Origin: Flavobacterium sasangense DSM 21067
GTDB lineage: Bacteria > Bacteroidota > Bacteroidia > Flavobacteriales > Flavobacteriaceae
Assembly (NCBI RefSeq): GCF_000686885.1
Contig: NZ_JMLU01000005.1
Coordinates: 62,001-126,000 of the forward strand
DNA: 64,000 bases
Reading direction: 5' to 3'
The translations under genes and the position numbers were made by a program. Position 1 is the first letter of the stretch; each line of letters starts with the position of its first letter. This document shows positions 1 through 7,695 of the stretch, piece by piece. The notes below the pieces were generated by a model. The model searched no databases, was not told where the DNA came from, and saw nothing but the letters and a program-made list of their open reading frames with translations.

Positions 1-77
1 CAAAACGACCATTTTTAGATATTTCTCACAACAACGGACGCTCTCCCTTACGCGTGAGTATAGCAATCGTAGAATAA
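1..77 (+). CDS. C-terminal end of an unidentified gene (cut by window edge)
   Basis: Reading from base 3 there is an open frame of 24 codons ending in TAA at 75-77, with the C-terminus ...RSPLRVSIAIVE. Codon choice looks like that of the neighbours. The gene enters from outside the window, so neither its length nor its family can be judged. Its stop codon directly abuts the stop of the convergent lipoprotein gene (TAA then TTA), leaving no room for a terminator between them. Confidence 0.5.
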   Translation, partial: KRPFLDISHNNGRSPLRVSIAIVE

Positions 78-509
78 TTATTTCAGTTTACTACCTTTTG
101 ACGCCCACCAAGGCACTGTTTCCACCACTAATCTTCCTGCTTTAACCGCTGGGTCAAGATTCGCCAAACTATCCGCTTCTTTCATAGTTTCAGTGTTGAA
201 AAGTAAAAATCCTGCAATAGTTTCATGCTTGTCAGATGGACCAGCGATGCTAATTTTATTTGTTTTTGCTAACCAATTGATGTGTTCCATATGTTTTTTC
301 TGGATTTCGGCAGCTTCTTCCTTTGAATGTTCGCGATTAGGACCTTTTTTTAGCATAACCAAAAAATATTTCTGCATCACATAAGTAGTATCACCTTCTT
401 TGTAGCTAAAGGTTTCGTGATTGGTTTTCGGTTTGTCAGGATAAATTACGGTATTTGAACCGCAAGCAAATAATAAAACCAAGGCAAGTATTCCAAAAAG
501 TGTTTTCAT
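78..509 (-). CDS. YciI-like (YCII-related) domain lipoprotein
   Basis: The 143-residue protein begins with a lipoprotein signal peptide (MKTLFGILALVLLFAC, Cys16 as the lipidated residue), so it is probably anchored to a membrane facing the periplasm. The rest resembles YCII-related small alpha/beta domains: a strand with YFLVMLKKGPNR, the helix EEAAEIQKKHMEHINWLAKTNKI, then IAGPSDKHETIAGFLLFNTETMKEADSLANLDPAVKAGRL in pieces typical of that fold, where a His-Asp pair is often conserved. No catalytic function is established for most members. It lies one base from the CYTH gene on the same strand, so the two are probably co-transcribed. Confidence 0.72.
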   Translation of the reverse strand: MKTLFGILALVLLFACGSNTVIYPDKPKTNHETFSYKEGDTTYVMQKYFLVMLKKGPNREHSKEEAAEIQKKHMEHINWLAKTNKISIAGPSDKHETIAGFLLFNTETMKEADSLANLDPAVKAGRLVVETVPWWASKGSKLK

Positions 510-510
510 T

Positions 511-978
511 TTACCAAGATTTAAAAGGGTTGTTACTCAAAAAAGCATTATAATAACGTTCGTCAGAAGTGACTTCTTCGCCTAACCAATTCGGTTTTTC
601 AAAAGATTCATTTTCTGATTGCAGTTCAATTTCTGCCACGATTAAACCTTCGTTTTCACCTGCAAAAACATCAACTTCATAGGTGTGATTTCCCACTGGA
701 ACTTCGTACCGAATTTTATCAATAGCGCCTTTTTCACAAAGTAGTAATAACGCTTCAGCTTCAGAAATGGCGATTTCTTTTTCCCACTCAAAACGACTCA
801 TGCCCGATTCGTTTCCTTTGCCTTTTATGGTTAAAAAACCTTTGTCACCTTTGATTCTAACTCTAACAGTTCGTTCTGGATTTGAATTCAAATAGCCTTG
901 TACAATTCTAAACTGAGTCGTACTTTCCGAAATAAAATCGGTTGACGTAACCAAAAATTTGCGCTCTATTTCTGTCAA
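511..978 (-). CDS. CYTH domain protein (triphosphate tunnel metalloenzyme family)
   Basis: A 155-residue single-domain protein. The signature EIERKFLV at residues 3-10 is the ExExK metal/triphosphate motif of CYTH proteins, followed by alternating charged strands (RTVRVRIKGDKGFLTIKGKG, then FEWEKEIAISEAEALL) that line the tunnel. Length and order fit the short bacterial class, which hydrolyses inorganic triphosphate or related substrates; the substrate here cannot be told from sequence. No CHAD domain is attached. Downstream comes the YciI-like lipoprotein one base away. Family assignment is firm, substrate is unknown. Confidence 0.85.
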   Translation of the reverse strand: MTEIERKFLVTSTDFISESTTQFRIVQGYLNSNPERTVRVRIKGDKGFLTIKGKGNESGMSRFEWEKEIAISEAEALLLLCEKGAIDKIRYEVPVGNHTYEVDVFAGENEGLIVAEIELQSENESFEKPNWLGEEVTSDERYYNAFLSNNPFKSW

Positions 979-1044
979 AATTTAATATTTATTTAGGCTT
1001 CTAAATTACTAAAAAATACTTTCTCTTTGTATCTTTACGATTCT

Positions 1045-3087
1045 ATGACCAAAATTATGAATTTATTTATCAGCAAAAATCACATTACGCCCGACGAAAT
1101 TCTTAAAAAATACTTTAATGAATTGCAATTATGGCGCAACGAAGAAAACGAAATTGATATTTTAGTTCAATTGGTTAACGCTATCCGTCCAAGAAATCCA
1201 AAAAAACCAGAACAAATAAGTCTTTTTCCTATTATCGAATTTTTTTCAAATAACGATAAGGAACGAATCAATTTTGTGGCGTATTTGCAGACGGTTTTAC
1301 AAAGTAAAAATTTCGATGCTATTTTAACCGATGCCGGAATTCTTCAAGATACCGATTTCTTCTACGAAGTTAAAAAGCGTGTTTTCGCTAAAATTTTACC
1401 CTATCAAGCACCAAAAAACACCTTACAATATGTTTTAAATCAGGTTTTTTATGTGGATTCTGATCCGGTTTGGATTAATAAAATTCCAAAATCTGAGTTA
1501 GAAATCCTTTTTGAATTATTTCATTTCGAAACAATTTATGAATCGGTTGCAGTTAATTCTCCTTTGTATGAAGTGATGCAAGCTATCAATTTGTTGTCGC
1601 AACGCACCAGCGGAAAAGCATTGGAAACCGAAGTAATGAAAATGGTGCCTGAATATGCCGATTTAGAAAGTCCATTTGCTGCTTTTGAGAAAGAATTGTA
1701 TGCTATTGAAAATACGATTCGCAATAAAGAATCGGAATTTTATACGACTTCATCTGACATCAATTACAAACAGTTGCTGGTGTTGTATAAACAATGTAAC
1801 GAATTTGTCGAGAAAGCCTTTCAAAACTCCTCTAAATACGGAATTTCACTGCGCGTGAACCAAAACTTGTTGCGCATCAAACAGCAATTGTATCGTGTTG
1901 GCGTTTTAATGCCGCTTTTGGTAATCGATAAACCCGAAGACAAAAAAGCAAAATCAATTGAATTAGCGATAAAACTCATCAAATACAATTGCTTAAAAAC
2001 TAACGTAAGAAAATTATTCAACGAAAGCACGCAATTGTTGTCGTACGAAATCACGCAACACACCGCAAAAACAGGCGAACACTATATAACCGAATCCAAA
2101 ACGGAGTATTTCAAAATGTTGTATGCAGCTTTGGGTGGCGGATTGATTGTAGGATTTTTGTGTATCTTTAAAATTATGCTTTCCAAAGCTGATAGTAGTT
2201 ACTTTGGTCAGGCATTTTTGTATAGTATGAATTATTCGTTTGGTTTTATTGCGATTTATGTTTTAGGATTTACTTTAGCCACCAAACAGCCTGCCATGAC
2301 AGCTGCTGCTTTAATTAACGCCTTGGAAGACGGATTAAAAAAGCAAGCCAACGGAGATGGAGAAAAACACAAAAGTTTCGCTATTTTATTCGCCCGATTA
2401 TTCCGTTCCCAGTTTATTGCTTTTGTTGGAAATGTTGTGATGGCTTTTCCGGTTGCGCTTTTAGGAATTTGGCTAATCGATTTAGCTTTTGATTACAATA
2501 TTGCCGAAACCAAATGGGAAAAACTAGTTACCGATTTAAGTCCAATACATTCCATGGCGATTTTTCATGCGGCAATTGCTGGATTTTTCTTGTTTTTGTC
2601 TGGAATTATCTCGGGAAGTATTGCAAATCGCGACAAGCATTTTGATGTCTATTACCGAATTAAAGAGCATCCGTTGCTAAAATTGAATTTTGGAAAAGCG
2701 AAAGCCGAAAAAATCTCGAAATGGTACGAACGTTATTGGGCAGGAATTATTTCCAACTTTTGGTTCGGAGTTTTCTTAGGAAGTACAGCTTCTGTAGGTT
2801 TGTTTTTAGGATTGAATTTAGACATCCGACATATTACGTTTGCTAGCGGAAACTTAGCTTTAGCGATTTACGGCGCCGATTATATGGTGAACAATGCAAT
2901 GTTATTTTGGGGTATTTTAGGCATCGGAATTATTGGTTTTGTGAACTTTATTGTAAGTTTTGGTTTGTCGCTTGGATTGGCGTTTCGTTCGCGCAATATT
3001 CCGTTGGCAGAGTTACGCCCAATTATCACTTCGATAAAGCAACATTTCTTTAGAAAACCGATGAGTTTCTTTTTTCCTACTGAATAA
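1045..3087 (+). CDS. SpecificRecomb-family multi-helix membrane protein
   Basis: About 680 residues. The first 350 are soluble and helical; the remainder holds several hydrophobic segments (roughly residues 368-385, 395-415, 455-480, 510-530, 570-600, 625-655 counted from the upstream TTG frame start at 1027). This architecture matches the family annotated as site-specific recombinase (Gcr/SpecificRecomb), but I see no recombinase catalytic motif, and a membrane protein is unlikely to be a recombinase; function is unknown. I place the start at ATG 1045 because a promoter-like TATCTTTA (1030-1037) would put transcription start just before it; ATG 1057 is an alternative. dinB follows three bases downstream, suggesting one transcript. 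Confidence 0.7.
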   Translation: MTKIMNLFISKNHITPDEILKKYFNELQLWRNEENEIDILVQLVNAIRPRNPKKPEQISLFPIIEFFSNNDKERINFVAYLQTVLQSKNFDAILTDAGILQDTDFFYEVKKRVFAKILPYQAPKNTLQYVLNQVFYVDSDPVWINKIPKSELEILFELFHFETIYESVAVNSPLYEVMQAINLLSQRTSGKALETEVMKMVPEYADLESPFAAFEKELYAIENTIRNKESEFYTTSSDINYKQLLVLYKQCNEFVEKAFQNSSKYGISLRVNQNLLRIKQQLYRVGVLMPLLVIDKPEDKKAKSIELAIKLIKYNCLKTNVRKLFNESTQLLSYEITQHTAKTGEHYITESKTEYFKMLYAALGGGLIVGFLCIFKIMLSKADSSYFGQAFLYSMNYSFGFIAIYVLGFTLATKQPAMTAAALINALEDGLKKQANGDGEKHKSFAILFARLFRSQFIAFVGNVVMAFPVALLGIWLIDLAFDYNIAETKWEKLVTDLSPIHSMAIFHAAIAGFFLFLSGIISGSIANRDKHFDVYYRIKEHPLLKLNFGKAKAEKISKWYERYWAGIISNFWFGVFLGSTASVGLFLGLNLDIRHITFASGNLALAIYGADYMVNNAMLFWGILGIGIIGFVNFIVSFGLSLGLAFRSRNIPLAELRPIITSIKQHFFRKPMSFFFPTE

Positions 3088-3090
3088 TTT

Positions 3091-4188
3091 ATGAGCGAGC
3101 ACTACCGAAAAATAATTCACGTAGACATGGATGCGTTTTATGCATCGGTAGAGCAAATGGATAATCCAGAGTTGAAAGGAAAGCCTTTGGCTGTTGGCGG
3201 AAGTGAAGTTCGTGGCGTGGTTTCAGCAGCAAGTTACGAAGCGAGAAAATTTGGTGTTCGAAGTGCGATTAGTGGCATTCAAGCGAAGAAATTATGTCCC
3301 GATTTAATTTTTGTGCGACCAAGATTTGACCGTTACAAAGAGATTTCCAAAAAAATCAGAAAGATATTCCACGATTACACTGATTTAGTTGAGCCATTAT
3401 CGCTCGATGAAGCCTATTTAGACGTTACCGAAAATAAAAAAGGCAATCCCAGCGCGACATTAATTGCTCAAGAAATCAGAAAGCGTATTTTTGAAGAAGT
3501 TGGATTAACCGCTTCGGCAGGAATTTCAGTAAATAAATTTGTTGCCAAAATCGCTTCCGATTATAACAAACCTAACGGACAAAAAACGGTAAATCCAGAT
3601 GAGGTAGAAGCGTTTTTAGAAAAGTTAGATATTAAAAAATTCTATGGAGTTGGAAAAGTTACAGCTGAAAAAATGTATCAATTGGGTATTTTTACGGGTT
3701 ATGATTTAAAGCAAAAACCGTTGGAATATTTAGAGAAACATTTTGGTAACAGCGGTTTTCATTATTACCAAATTGTGCGTGGCATTCATAACAGCGTGGT
3801 TAAACCAAATCGTAAGATAAAATCAGTAGGAGCGGAACGTACTTTTGGAGAAAATTTATCTTCCGAAATTTTCATGGAAGAACGTTTGCAAAGCATTGCC
3901 AAAGAATTAGAAAAACGCCTCCAAAAAAGCAAAATATCAGGAAAAACCATCACCCTAAAAATAAAATACTCCGATTTCACCTTGCAAACCCGAAGCAAAA
4001 CTTTGCCGTATTTTGTAAACGACAAAAACATCATTTTAGACGTTGCCAAAGATTTACTTTACCAAGAGCGCCTAAGAAACTCCGTAAGATTACTAGGAAT
4101 TTCCATCCACAACTTAAACAACGAAGAAAAAACCAAAACAGATTTACCGCAAAAAAGTGTTTCAGTACAATTGAAGTTTGAGTTTTAA
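3091..4188 (+). CDS. dinB: DNA polymerase IV (Y-family translesion polymerase)
   Basis: 365 residues, the usual length. Catalytic carboxylates are visible in DMDAFYASVEQ (Asp12, near the N-terminus) and SLDEAYLDV (about residues 104-112, the Asp-Glu pair). Palm, thumb (helix-hairpin-helix region around YGVGKVTAEKMYQLGI) and little-finger domains follow in order. The C-terminus ends in QKSVSVQLKFEF, where QxxLxF is like the beta-clamp-binding peptide of this family (VQLKF). It copies damaged DNA with low fidelity. It starts three bases after the membrane protein gene and probably shares its transcript. No LexA-type operator is obvious. Confidence 0.95.
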   Translation: MSEHYRKIIHVDMDAFYASVEQMDNPELKGKPLAVGGSEVRGVVSAASYEARKFGVRSAISGIQAKKLCPDLIFVRPRFDRYKEISKKIRKIFHDYTDLVEPLSLDEAYLDVTENKKGNPSATLIAQEIRKRIFEEVGLTASAGISVNKFVAKIASDYNKPNGQKTVNPDEVEAFLEKLDIKKFYGVGKVTAEKMYQLGIFTGYDLKQKPLEYLEKHFGNSGFHYYQIVRGIHNSVVKPNRKIKSVGAERTFGENLSSEIFMEERLQSIAKELEKRLQKSKISGKTITLKIKYSDFTLQTRSKTLPYFVNDKNIILDVAKDLLYQERLRNSVRLLGISIHNLNNEEKTKTDLPQKSVSVQLKFEF

Positions 4189-4319
4189 AAAAGGTGAAAT
4201 TTTAACAAAATGTGCAGAAAAACTACAGCAATGAGTTTGTGAGAATTTTGGTATATTGCAGAGTTAATATTTTATTATTTATTTTAAAGATGAATAATAA
4301 ATTTCTAAATAAAATTTAA

Positions 4320-5333
4320 ATGGAACTTAGTAAGATTATAATTCATGAATTAATTAAAGAAAGTGAAAGCAATGAGGTAGAATTAATACTTTCTGAAGAA
4401 TTAATACCTAACAATGCTGAATCTACGGCTTTAGTTACAGCTCTTTCAGATAGTTATAAAAGCGACAGGATTTTATATGCAGTATTTGATAATTCAGAAG
4501 GTAAATATTTTCCAGAAAAGTTTACAGAATATAGGGCCACTATCAGAAGTAATGTAGACTTCATAAACTTTACAAGGCTCGTAATTGGTAATTTAGTCGG
4601 GCTGATTCAGCCTATTACTTTTGCAACTGGAGGATATTTTGTATTTACTGAATATATTGATAACGGATATAATTTTGTTGCTGTTTTTTTAATTCGTGAT
4701 GTTGAAGGTAAAATTTTAAACAAAACGGCAAATTCATTTTCTATACAAACAGTTGAGTATGTCGACACCAAAAATTTAGCTATGGCATGTCGAATAAATG
4801 AAAATAGAATTGACGAAGAAGAAATAAATTATCTTTCATTTACTCAACTAAGACAACAAGAAGTCTCAGAATATTTTAAAAATTGGATTTCAATTCAGCA
4901 ACTTGAATCAAGCAGTGATTATACAAAATCACTTTATGAAATCATAACTCAAATAGAACCCCCTATAAATCCTGAAACAAATGCTCAATATGAAATAGAG
5001 ACATTCAGAAATTTAGTTTACAGTTATGCTTCGAGTAGCCCAACAGACACGATAAATGTCCGAGATTTAAGTCAACATTTTTATCAAGATGAAAACATAA
5101 TAACAAATTTTGCTGATGAAAAGAATATTTCTATTGATACTGAATTTAGATTCAATAAAAGGCAATTAAAAAAATTCATTAAACTTGAGGTTAATAGAGA
5201 TGGGATAAACTTAAAATTCTCTCGAGGGGTCTTAAACGAAAAGGTTAGATTGTCAGAAGATAATCCAAATCTTGTGATAATTGAATCACAAAGTTTCGCT
5301 AATGCATTGAGAAACGAAATAGGTAATAACTAA
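4320..5333 (+). CDS. NdpA/YejK-type nucleoid-associated protein
   Basis: 337 residues, close to the ~335 of E. coli YejK. The N-terminus (IIIHELIKESESNEVELILS), the central hydrophobic strand GGYFVFTEYIDNGYNFVAVFLI, the motif NYLSFTQLRQQEVSEYFKNWI and the C-terminal FADEKNISIDTEFRFNKR / GINLKFSRGVLNEKVRL all follow the order of the 37-kDa nucleoid-associated family (PF04245), whose members bind double-stranded DNA. The gene is AT-richer than its neighbours. Its stop overlaps the next start (TAATG at 5331-5335), so the two proteins are likely made together. Such genes often sit in accessory or defence islands; that role is inference here. There is no obvious partner nuclease. Confidence 0.8.
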   Translation: MELSKIIIHELIKESESNEVELILSEELIPNNAESTALVTALSDSYKSDRILYAVFDNSEGKYFPEKFTEYRATIRSNVDFINFTRLVIGNLVGLIQPITFATGGYFVFTEYIDNGYNFVAVFLIRDVEGKILNKTANSFSIQTVEYVDTKNLAMACRINENRIDEEEINYLSFTQLRQQEVSEYFKNWISIQQLESSSDYTKSLYEIITQIEPPINPETNAQYEIETFRNLVYSYASSSPTDTINVRDLSQHFYQDENIITNFADEKNISIDTEFRFNKRQLKKFIKLEVNRDGINLKFSRGVLNEKVRLSEDNPNLVIIESQSFANALRNEIGNN

Positions 5334-6604
5334 TGTTAGAAACTCATAGAAAAATATTTGAAATTTTTCAACAATCTGGTTTTGAAATAAAACCAGATAA
5401 AATTGACTTTCATTATTCTGCAAATATTGAAAGTCAACTTATTGCTTTAAATATTAAAGTTGAAAACATAAGAAATGTAACATTAAGTGTTGAAAAAGAA
5501 AATTTACCATTAAAAATTTACCATGATTTTAATTCTTATCTAAAACTAACTGAAGTAAAAAATAATAATAATGTTTTAATTTTAAATCCTGATAATTTAC
5601 CTTATTCATTAATAAATAATTCAACATACATAAATTTTGAAGAAAAAAACGAAAATTATTTTTTCAAAAATGCTATTTCCTTTAACGATTTTATAGATTT
5701 CTTAAAAACTCAAGAAATTGACACTGAAGAAGCTTTCCATTTTGTTGATTATTTAAATGACATATCAAGAAAAATTGTTTTTACTAGTTTAACAGACAAA
5801 GGGCGATTGATTGTTAAATATCATAACCAAATATCACACTTTGATGAGAATATAAATTTAAATAATTCTCTAGAAAACTTCAAAAACTGCTTTGTTGAAA
5901 AAAATCATCATTTGCCAAAATTTTTAAAAAGTTCAATTATCGAATACGCTAGTAGATTTGATTCAGAGAATAGAATTTACAGTGTATTTGAAGAATTAAA
6001 TGAAATTACAAACAATGCAAGAATAAATTTTGAGATATATTTAAATAATTTATCTATTGATAAAATAAGAAAAGAATATGATGAGTATAAATCAAAGTAT
6101 TTTAAAGACGTCTCTGAAATATTAAATAATTTGACTCAAAAAATAATTGGTTTTCCATTATTAATTGCAACAACTTTGTTTGCTATTGAAAAAGTAAAAG
6201 AAAGCTCGACGTTCTTAATACTATTAATCATAACAATCTTAATTACAAATATATATATGGTTTTTTTGTTAAAAATTAATTTTAATGACTTATCTTATAT
6301 AAAAACAATTTCAAATCAAGATTTCAAAACATTAAAAGAGAATAATTTTTTTACTAAATATCCTAATGAGTTGGAAATTTTTATAAAAATAAAGTCACGT
6401 ATAACAGTTAGAGTAAAACTTCTAGAATTAATCTGCGAGTCTTATTTTTGGATTTTAGGAATTTCTAATATTGCAATAATTGGTTTAATATTTAATTACC
6501 TAAGTTTTTCTTTCGTGCAAATTACTTTGGTTTTGTTGGTTTTGCTTTTAATACTTTCAATATCAAGAAATTCAATTTTGAATAACAAAGAAAATGATCT
6601 GTAA
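5333..6604 (+). CDS. unknown protein: soluble N-terminal part with four-helix membrane tail
   Basis: 423 residues, family not recognised. Residues 1-260 look soluble and rich in Asn, Lys, Ile and Glu, ending in a helical stretch (about 215-268). Then come two hydrophobic hairpins: roughly 270-287 with 292-313, and 371-391 with 393-411, separated by about 57 charged residues. No signal peptide is present, so the N-terminal part should be cytoplasmic. Start ATG overlaps the stop of the NdpA-like gene by one base, indicating translational coupling. Very AT-rich, like its partner, which suggests both arrived together. A cytoplasmic sensor tied to a membrane effector is one possible reading, without direct proof. 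Confidence 0.7.
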   Translation: MLETHRKIFEIFQQSGFEIKPDKIDFHYSANIESQLIALNIKVENIRNVTLSVEKENLPLKIYHDFNSYLKLTEVKNNNNVLILNPDNLPYSLINNSTYINFEEKNENYFFKNAISFNDFIDFLKTQEIDTEEAFHFVDYLNDISRKIVFTSLTDKGRLIVKYHNQISHFDENINLNNSLENFKNCFVEKNHHLPKFLKSSIIEYASRFDSENRIYSVFEELNEITNNARINFEIYLNNLSIDKIRKEYDEYKSKYFKDVSEILNNLTQKIIGFPLLIATTLFAIEKVKESSTFLILLIITILITNIYMVFLLKINFNDLSYIKTISNQDFKTLKENNFFTKYPNELEIFIKIKSRITVRVKLLELICESYFWILGISNIAIIGLIFNYLSFSFVQITLVLLVLLLILSISRNSILNNKENDL

Positions 6605-6679
6605 GTTTTTATAATCAATGCTTAGTGTTTTAAATTTAAGTTCAATTTTGATATTTTTTCATATATTTAAAAAAAAATT

Positions 6680-6841
6680 ATGTGCACAAAAAGTATTTCA
6701 AAAACATCTGTAAAAAGAACACGATCTGGTCTTTTAAAAAAAGTTCAAAAATTGCGAAATAAAAAAATGATATGTTATTGTAGTTGTACTCCCTGTGGAT
6801 TCGACAAGCATTGTGGAGCTATTTTTTGTTATGTAAAATAA
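6680..6841 (+). CDS. possible 53-residue cysteine-rich basic peptide
   Basis: A short frame ATG 6680 to TAA 6839-6841. The first 29 residues are strongly basic (KRTRSGLLKKVQKLRNKK) and the last 24 contain seven of the eight cysteines... spaced as CYCSCTPCGFDKHCGAIFC, with Cys2 as a further one. The Cys pattern could bind a metal or form disulfides. It lies 75 bases after the NdpA/membrane pair and before a strong terminator at 6879-6914, so it could be the third gene of that transcript. It is short, unmatched to any family I recognise, and may be chance; moderate-to-low confidence. Confidence 0.4.
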   Translation: MCTKSISKTSVKRTRSGLLKKVQKLRNKKMICYCSCTPCGFDKHCGAIFCYVK

Positions 6842-6878
6842 CTTTGATTCTCGCGTTAGCAACCAAACAGCTAAAATG

Positions 6879-6914
6879 AAAACCTCCATTTTCAATCCAA
6901 AATGGAGGTTTTTT
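6879..6914 (+). terminator. rho-independent terminator of the NdpA cassette
   Basis: AAAACCTCCATTTT and AAAATGGAGGTTTT form a 14-bp perfect stem with a short loop, followed by T residues. It closes the accessory insert (4320-6841) before the PAS gene. The symmetric A/T flanks would let it work in both directions. Confidence 0.85.
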
Positions 6915-7008
6915 CATTCCATTTCCCAACTTAAACAAGCGTTAAAGTTGCCTTTTCTAACTTATTGATTCATTTTTCTTTTTAGTTTTATATTAAATTA
7001 CAATCGTT

Positions 7009-7524
7009 ATGGAGTTCAAAGTTTACGATGCTGCGTTTGCAAAACAGTATGAAAATGGCGCTATAAAAGCAATGCCGTTAGTGTCTTGGGATATTTATTC
7101 TCAGTTTTTATTGCAAACAAATGTGTTGCTTCATGATGTAAATTCGTTACATCAAATAGCTAACAAAAATCAATGGAAATCGGTTTGGAATTACAAAGAA
7201 AGTTTACAAGATGAAGCTGTTATTGTGGTTACAGATGCGCAATTAAAAATTGTTTTCGCTAGTAAAAACATCAAAAAAATGAACGGTTACGAAGCACAAG
7301 AAGTTATTGGAAACTCACCAAAAATGTTTCAAGGTCCAAAAACAGATTCTAATATAAGTTTCGAAATCAGACAGGCTATTTTAAACAAAGTACCTTTTGA
7401 GAAAAACGTAATCAATTATTGTAAAGATGGCTCGTTATACAAATGTCACATCAAAGGATTTCCTATTTTCAACGATAAAGGAAAAGTAATAAATTTTATC
7501 GCATTTGAGAAAATTGCGGCTTAA
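7009..7524 (+). CDS. PAS domain protein, LOV-like but without the flavin cysteine
   Basis: 171 residues. A short helical N-terminal part (1-60) is followed by one PAS domain (about 62-170): DEAVIVVTDAQLKIVFASKN, NGYEAQEVIG, then GNSPKMFQGPKTD and INYCKDGSLYKCHIKGFPIF. The GNSPKMFQG segment aligns with the GxNCRFLQG loop of LOV photoreceptors, but the flavin-binding Cys is replaced by Pro, so ordinary LOV photochemistry is not expected. No kinase, cyclase or DNA-binding domain is attached; it probably acts as a stand-alone sensor or adaptor. Monocistronic between two terminators. Confidence 0.78.
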   Translation: MEFKVYDAAFAKQYENGAIKAMPLVSWDIYSQFLLQTNVLLHDVNSLHQIANKNQWKSVWNYKESLQDEAVIVVTDAQLKIVFASKNIKKMNGYEAQEVIGNSPKMFQGPKTDSNISFEIRQAILNKVPFEKNVINYCKDGSLYKCHIKGFPIFNDKGKVINFIAFEKIAA

Positions 7525-7553
7525 AGTTATCCAAATAGTAAAACTACTACTTC

Positions 7554-7628
7554 TGTCAAGCTGAACTCGTTTCAGCTTCTAATTTATTAATTTTATTTTG
7601 AGATTCTGAGACGAGCTCAGAATGACAA
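7554..7628. repeat. REP-like double-hairpin intergenic repeat, copy 1
   Basis: Two small palindromes, AGCTGAACTCGTTTCAGCT (7560-7578 region) and TTCTGAGACGAGCTCAGAA, enclosed by TGTCA...TGACA ends. The same element occurs reverse-complemented at 28846-28913. It sits downstream of the PAS gene, which is a typical place for flavobacterial intergenic repeats. Confidence 0.75.
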
Positions 7629-7641
7629 AGGAAATAAAAAT

Positions 7642-7677
7642 AAAAACGAGTGCTAGTAATGTAGCACTCGTTTTTTT
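7642..7677. terminator. bidirectional terminator between PAS gene and pyk
   Basis: AAACGAGTGCTA and TAGCACTCGTTT form a 12-bp stem, with an A-run before and a T-run after it. It can end both the PAS transcript (plus strand) and the convergent pyk transcript (minus strand, stop at 7696). Confidence 0.88.
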
Positions 7678-7695
7678 ATAATTATAAAGTAAAGC

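Noticed and set aside
1045..3087. A true site-specific recombinase
   Set aside because: The family name suggests it, but there is no serine or tyrosine recombinase motif and the C-terminal half is membrane-embedded.
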